A stretch of 34,164 bases of DNA from Deltaproteobacteria bacterium (lineage in GTDB: Bacteria; Bdellovibrionota; Bacteriovoracia; Bacteriovoracales; Bacteriovoracaceae). Below the pieces are notes generated by a model. It was not told where the DNA came from. It saw nothing but the letters and a program-made list of their open reading frames with translations, and searched no databases. Position 1 is the first letter of the stretch, and each line of letters begins with the position of its first letter. The stretch lies in assembly GCA_006226755.1 (NCBI GenBank), contig SBGE01000028.1:1-34164 (forward strand), in the 5' to 3' direction. Of the stretch, positions 33,348 through 34,164 are shown piece after piece. The position numbers and the translations under genes are program-made.

Positions 33348-33383
33348 TCTCTTCTAAATTGGGAAGAGCTTACAGGAATTGAG

Positions 33384-34139
33384 TTATTTTTTTGTTCCGA
33401 GATTGAACTTCTTTTTGACTTCTTCAGCGCGGGCCTCAGAGTTAATGTGCTTAAACAGTTCTTCTTCAGTGTCTTTACCGAGCTTCTCAAAGGCAATTCC
33501 AAGGCGTAGGAAGCCTGTTTCGTTACCAAGAGCGTCTTTATCTGGGAAAGTTCCCTTTATGACGCATAGTGGAATATCAAATTTTTTCCCATTCACCATT
33601 AGCTCATTTTTTTCAAAGCGTTTTTCTACAGGGTAGTCGCCTTCTTTACCTTCAGGACAAGTGACAGAAGTACCACCTGCTGAGATATCATGAGCGTTGA
33701 AAACGACATTATTCATTTTGAATTGAATCTTGACCAACTGAGAGGCCATTAATCGAAAGTTGGTGCGCTGTTGAGATTTATAGACGTCGAGTCCAAACTG
33801 GATTTTATATTCTTTCGCCTTGGAATCGAACATCAAATGGCACATGGTGAAGTAATGAAAGCGATCGACTTTGAACTTTACCAGCACATCTTTATCGATC
33901 AATGAAGAGCCTGTTAGTTTTGATAGAAGTGATCCTTTTTGTCTGAGATAAAAGGCCTTTTCTTCTTTTGAAAATTTGGAAAGTTCAAAGTCCTCTGAGT
34001 TTTCCTCTTTGCCTTTAAGCCAAAGAACAATGTCTTCTTTTTCTTCCTGCTTGGAATACTCTTCAAGTACCTTGATCACTTCTATTTTAGGCACTGTTGT
34101 GAAGTAGTGTTTTTTGTTATGATCTTTTTTGTCGCTCAC
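33384..34139 (-). CDS. PilZ-domain c-di-GMP-binding protein
   Basis: The 251-residue cytoplasmic protein has a C-terminal PilZ domain with the c-di-GMP signature R125-xxx-R129 (QRTNFR) and D151-x-S-x-x-G (DISAGGTS), as in YcgR. Residues 1 to 120 form another beta-rich domain (VLVKFKVDRFHYFTMCHLMF), which resembles the N-terminal YcgR-like half. It would sense c-di-GMP and alter a partner, often in motility or in the predatory switch, but no target is visible. The start is a GTG with GGA about eight bases upstream, as no ATG precedes the domain. It lies upstream of the sphingolipid operon on the same strand, with a 121-base gap. Confidence 0.88.
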   Translation of the reverse strand: MSDKKDHNKKHYFTTVPKIEVIKVLEEYSKQEEKEDIVLWLKGKEENSEDFELSKFSKEEKAFYLRQKGSLLSKLTGSSLIDKDVLVKFKVDRFHYFTMCHLMFDSKAKEYKIQFGLDVYKSQQRTNFRLMASQLVKIQFKMNNVVFNAHDISAGGTSVTCPEGKEGDYPVEKRFEKNELMVNGKKFDIPLCVIKGTFPDKDALGNETGFLRLGIAFEKLGKDTEEELFKHINSEARAEEVKKKFNLGTKK

Positions 34140-34164
34140 GTCTTTATTCCATTATTTCCACTAC

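Noticed and set aside
1-34164. tRNA, rRNA, CRISPR array, insertion sequence or prophage
   Set aside because: I saw no cloverleaf with the usual T-loop, no regularly spaced repeats, no transposase or phage-type protein and no direct repeats that would mark an integrated element.

Overview
The window looks like chromosomal DNA from a predatory or environmental member of the Bdellovibrionota, closest in character to the Bacteriovorax group. This placement is an inference. The DNA is moderately AT-rich and genes are densely packed on both strands. GTG and TTG starts are common, many products are orphan exported proteins, and there is a bacterial sphingolipid locus. Bacteriovorax stolpii is a known sphingolipid producer with a characterised serine palmitoyltransferase. 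I saw no rRNA, tRNA, insertion sequence, phage gene or CRISPR array.

Left part (1-10307). The 3' end of a gene entering from the left encodes an exported or outer-membrane-like protein. A minus-strand run follows, read right to left: a lipoprotein amidohydrolase, metG, a probable outer-membrane protein and a Gly/Phe/Met-rich secreted protein. Next are a stand-alone CheY-like receiver, a DUF501 protein, gltX, a pentapeptide-repeat protein and an exported orphan.

Middle (10308-23993). A 424-base non-coding stretch with a strong hairpin and a good promoter precedes a very large exported Cys-rich protein that carries a second signal-peptide-like segment inside it. A terminator-like hairpin then leads into a membrane-acyltransferase-like gene and the most unusual pair in the window. 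The first gene of the pair encodes AdoMet decarboxylase (SpeD) fused to the membrane domain normally found on spermidine-synthase-like proteins. The second encodes a membrane domain fused to an aminopropyltransferase (SpeE) with changed active-site residues. Together they suggest a membrane-bound aminopropylation module. A complete xdhABC set for xanthine dehydrogenase follows, then a convergent membrane protein.

Right part (24044-34164). coaD is followed by a secreted START-like protein. Divergent from that gene is a three-gene operon: an FA2H/Scs7-type fatty-acid 2-hydroxylase, a PAP2-type phosphatase, and a lipoprotein alpha/beta hydrolase with an EF-hand pair. A secreted GH26-like glycosidase comes next. 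The window ends with a minus-strand operon of serine palmitoyltransferase, a GNAT-like candidate bacterial ceramide synthase and a CerR-like reductase, which is a compact route from serine plus acyl thioester to dihydroceramide. A PilZ protein lies upstream of it. Hydroxylase, phosphatase, START-like protein and ceramide genes within 9 kb suggest a locus for making and modifying hydroxylated sphingolipids.

Five of the six convergent gene pairs meet with a gap of four bases or fewer, or overlap, so there is little room for ordinary terminators between them.
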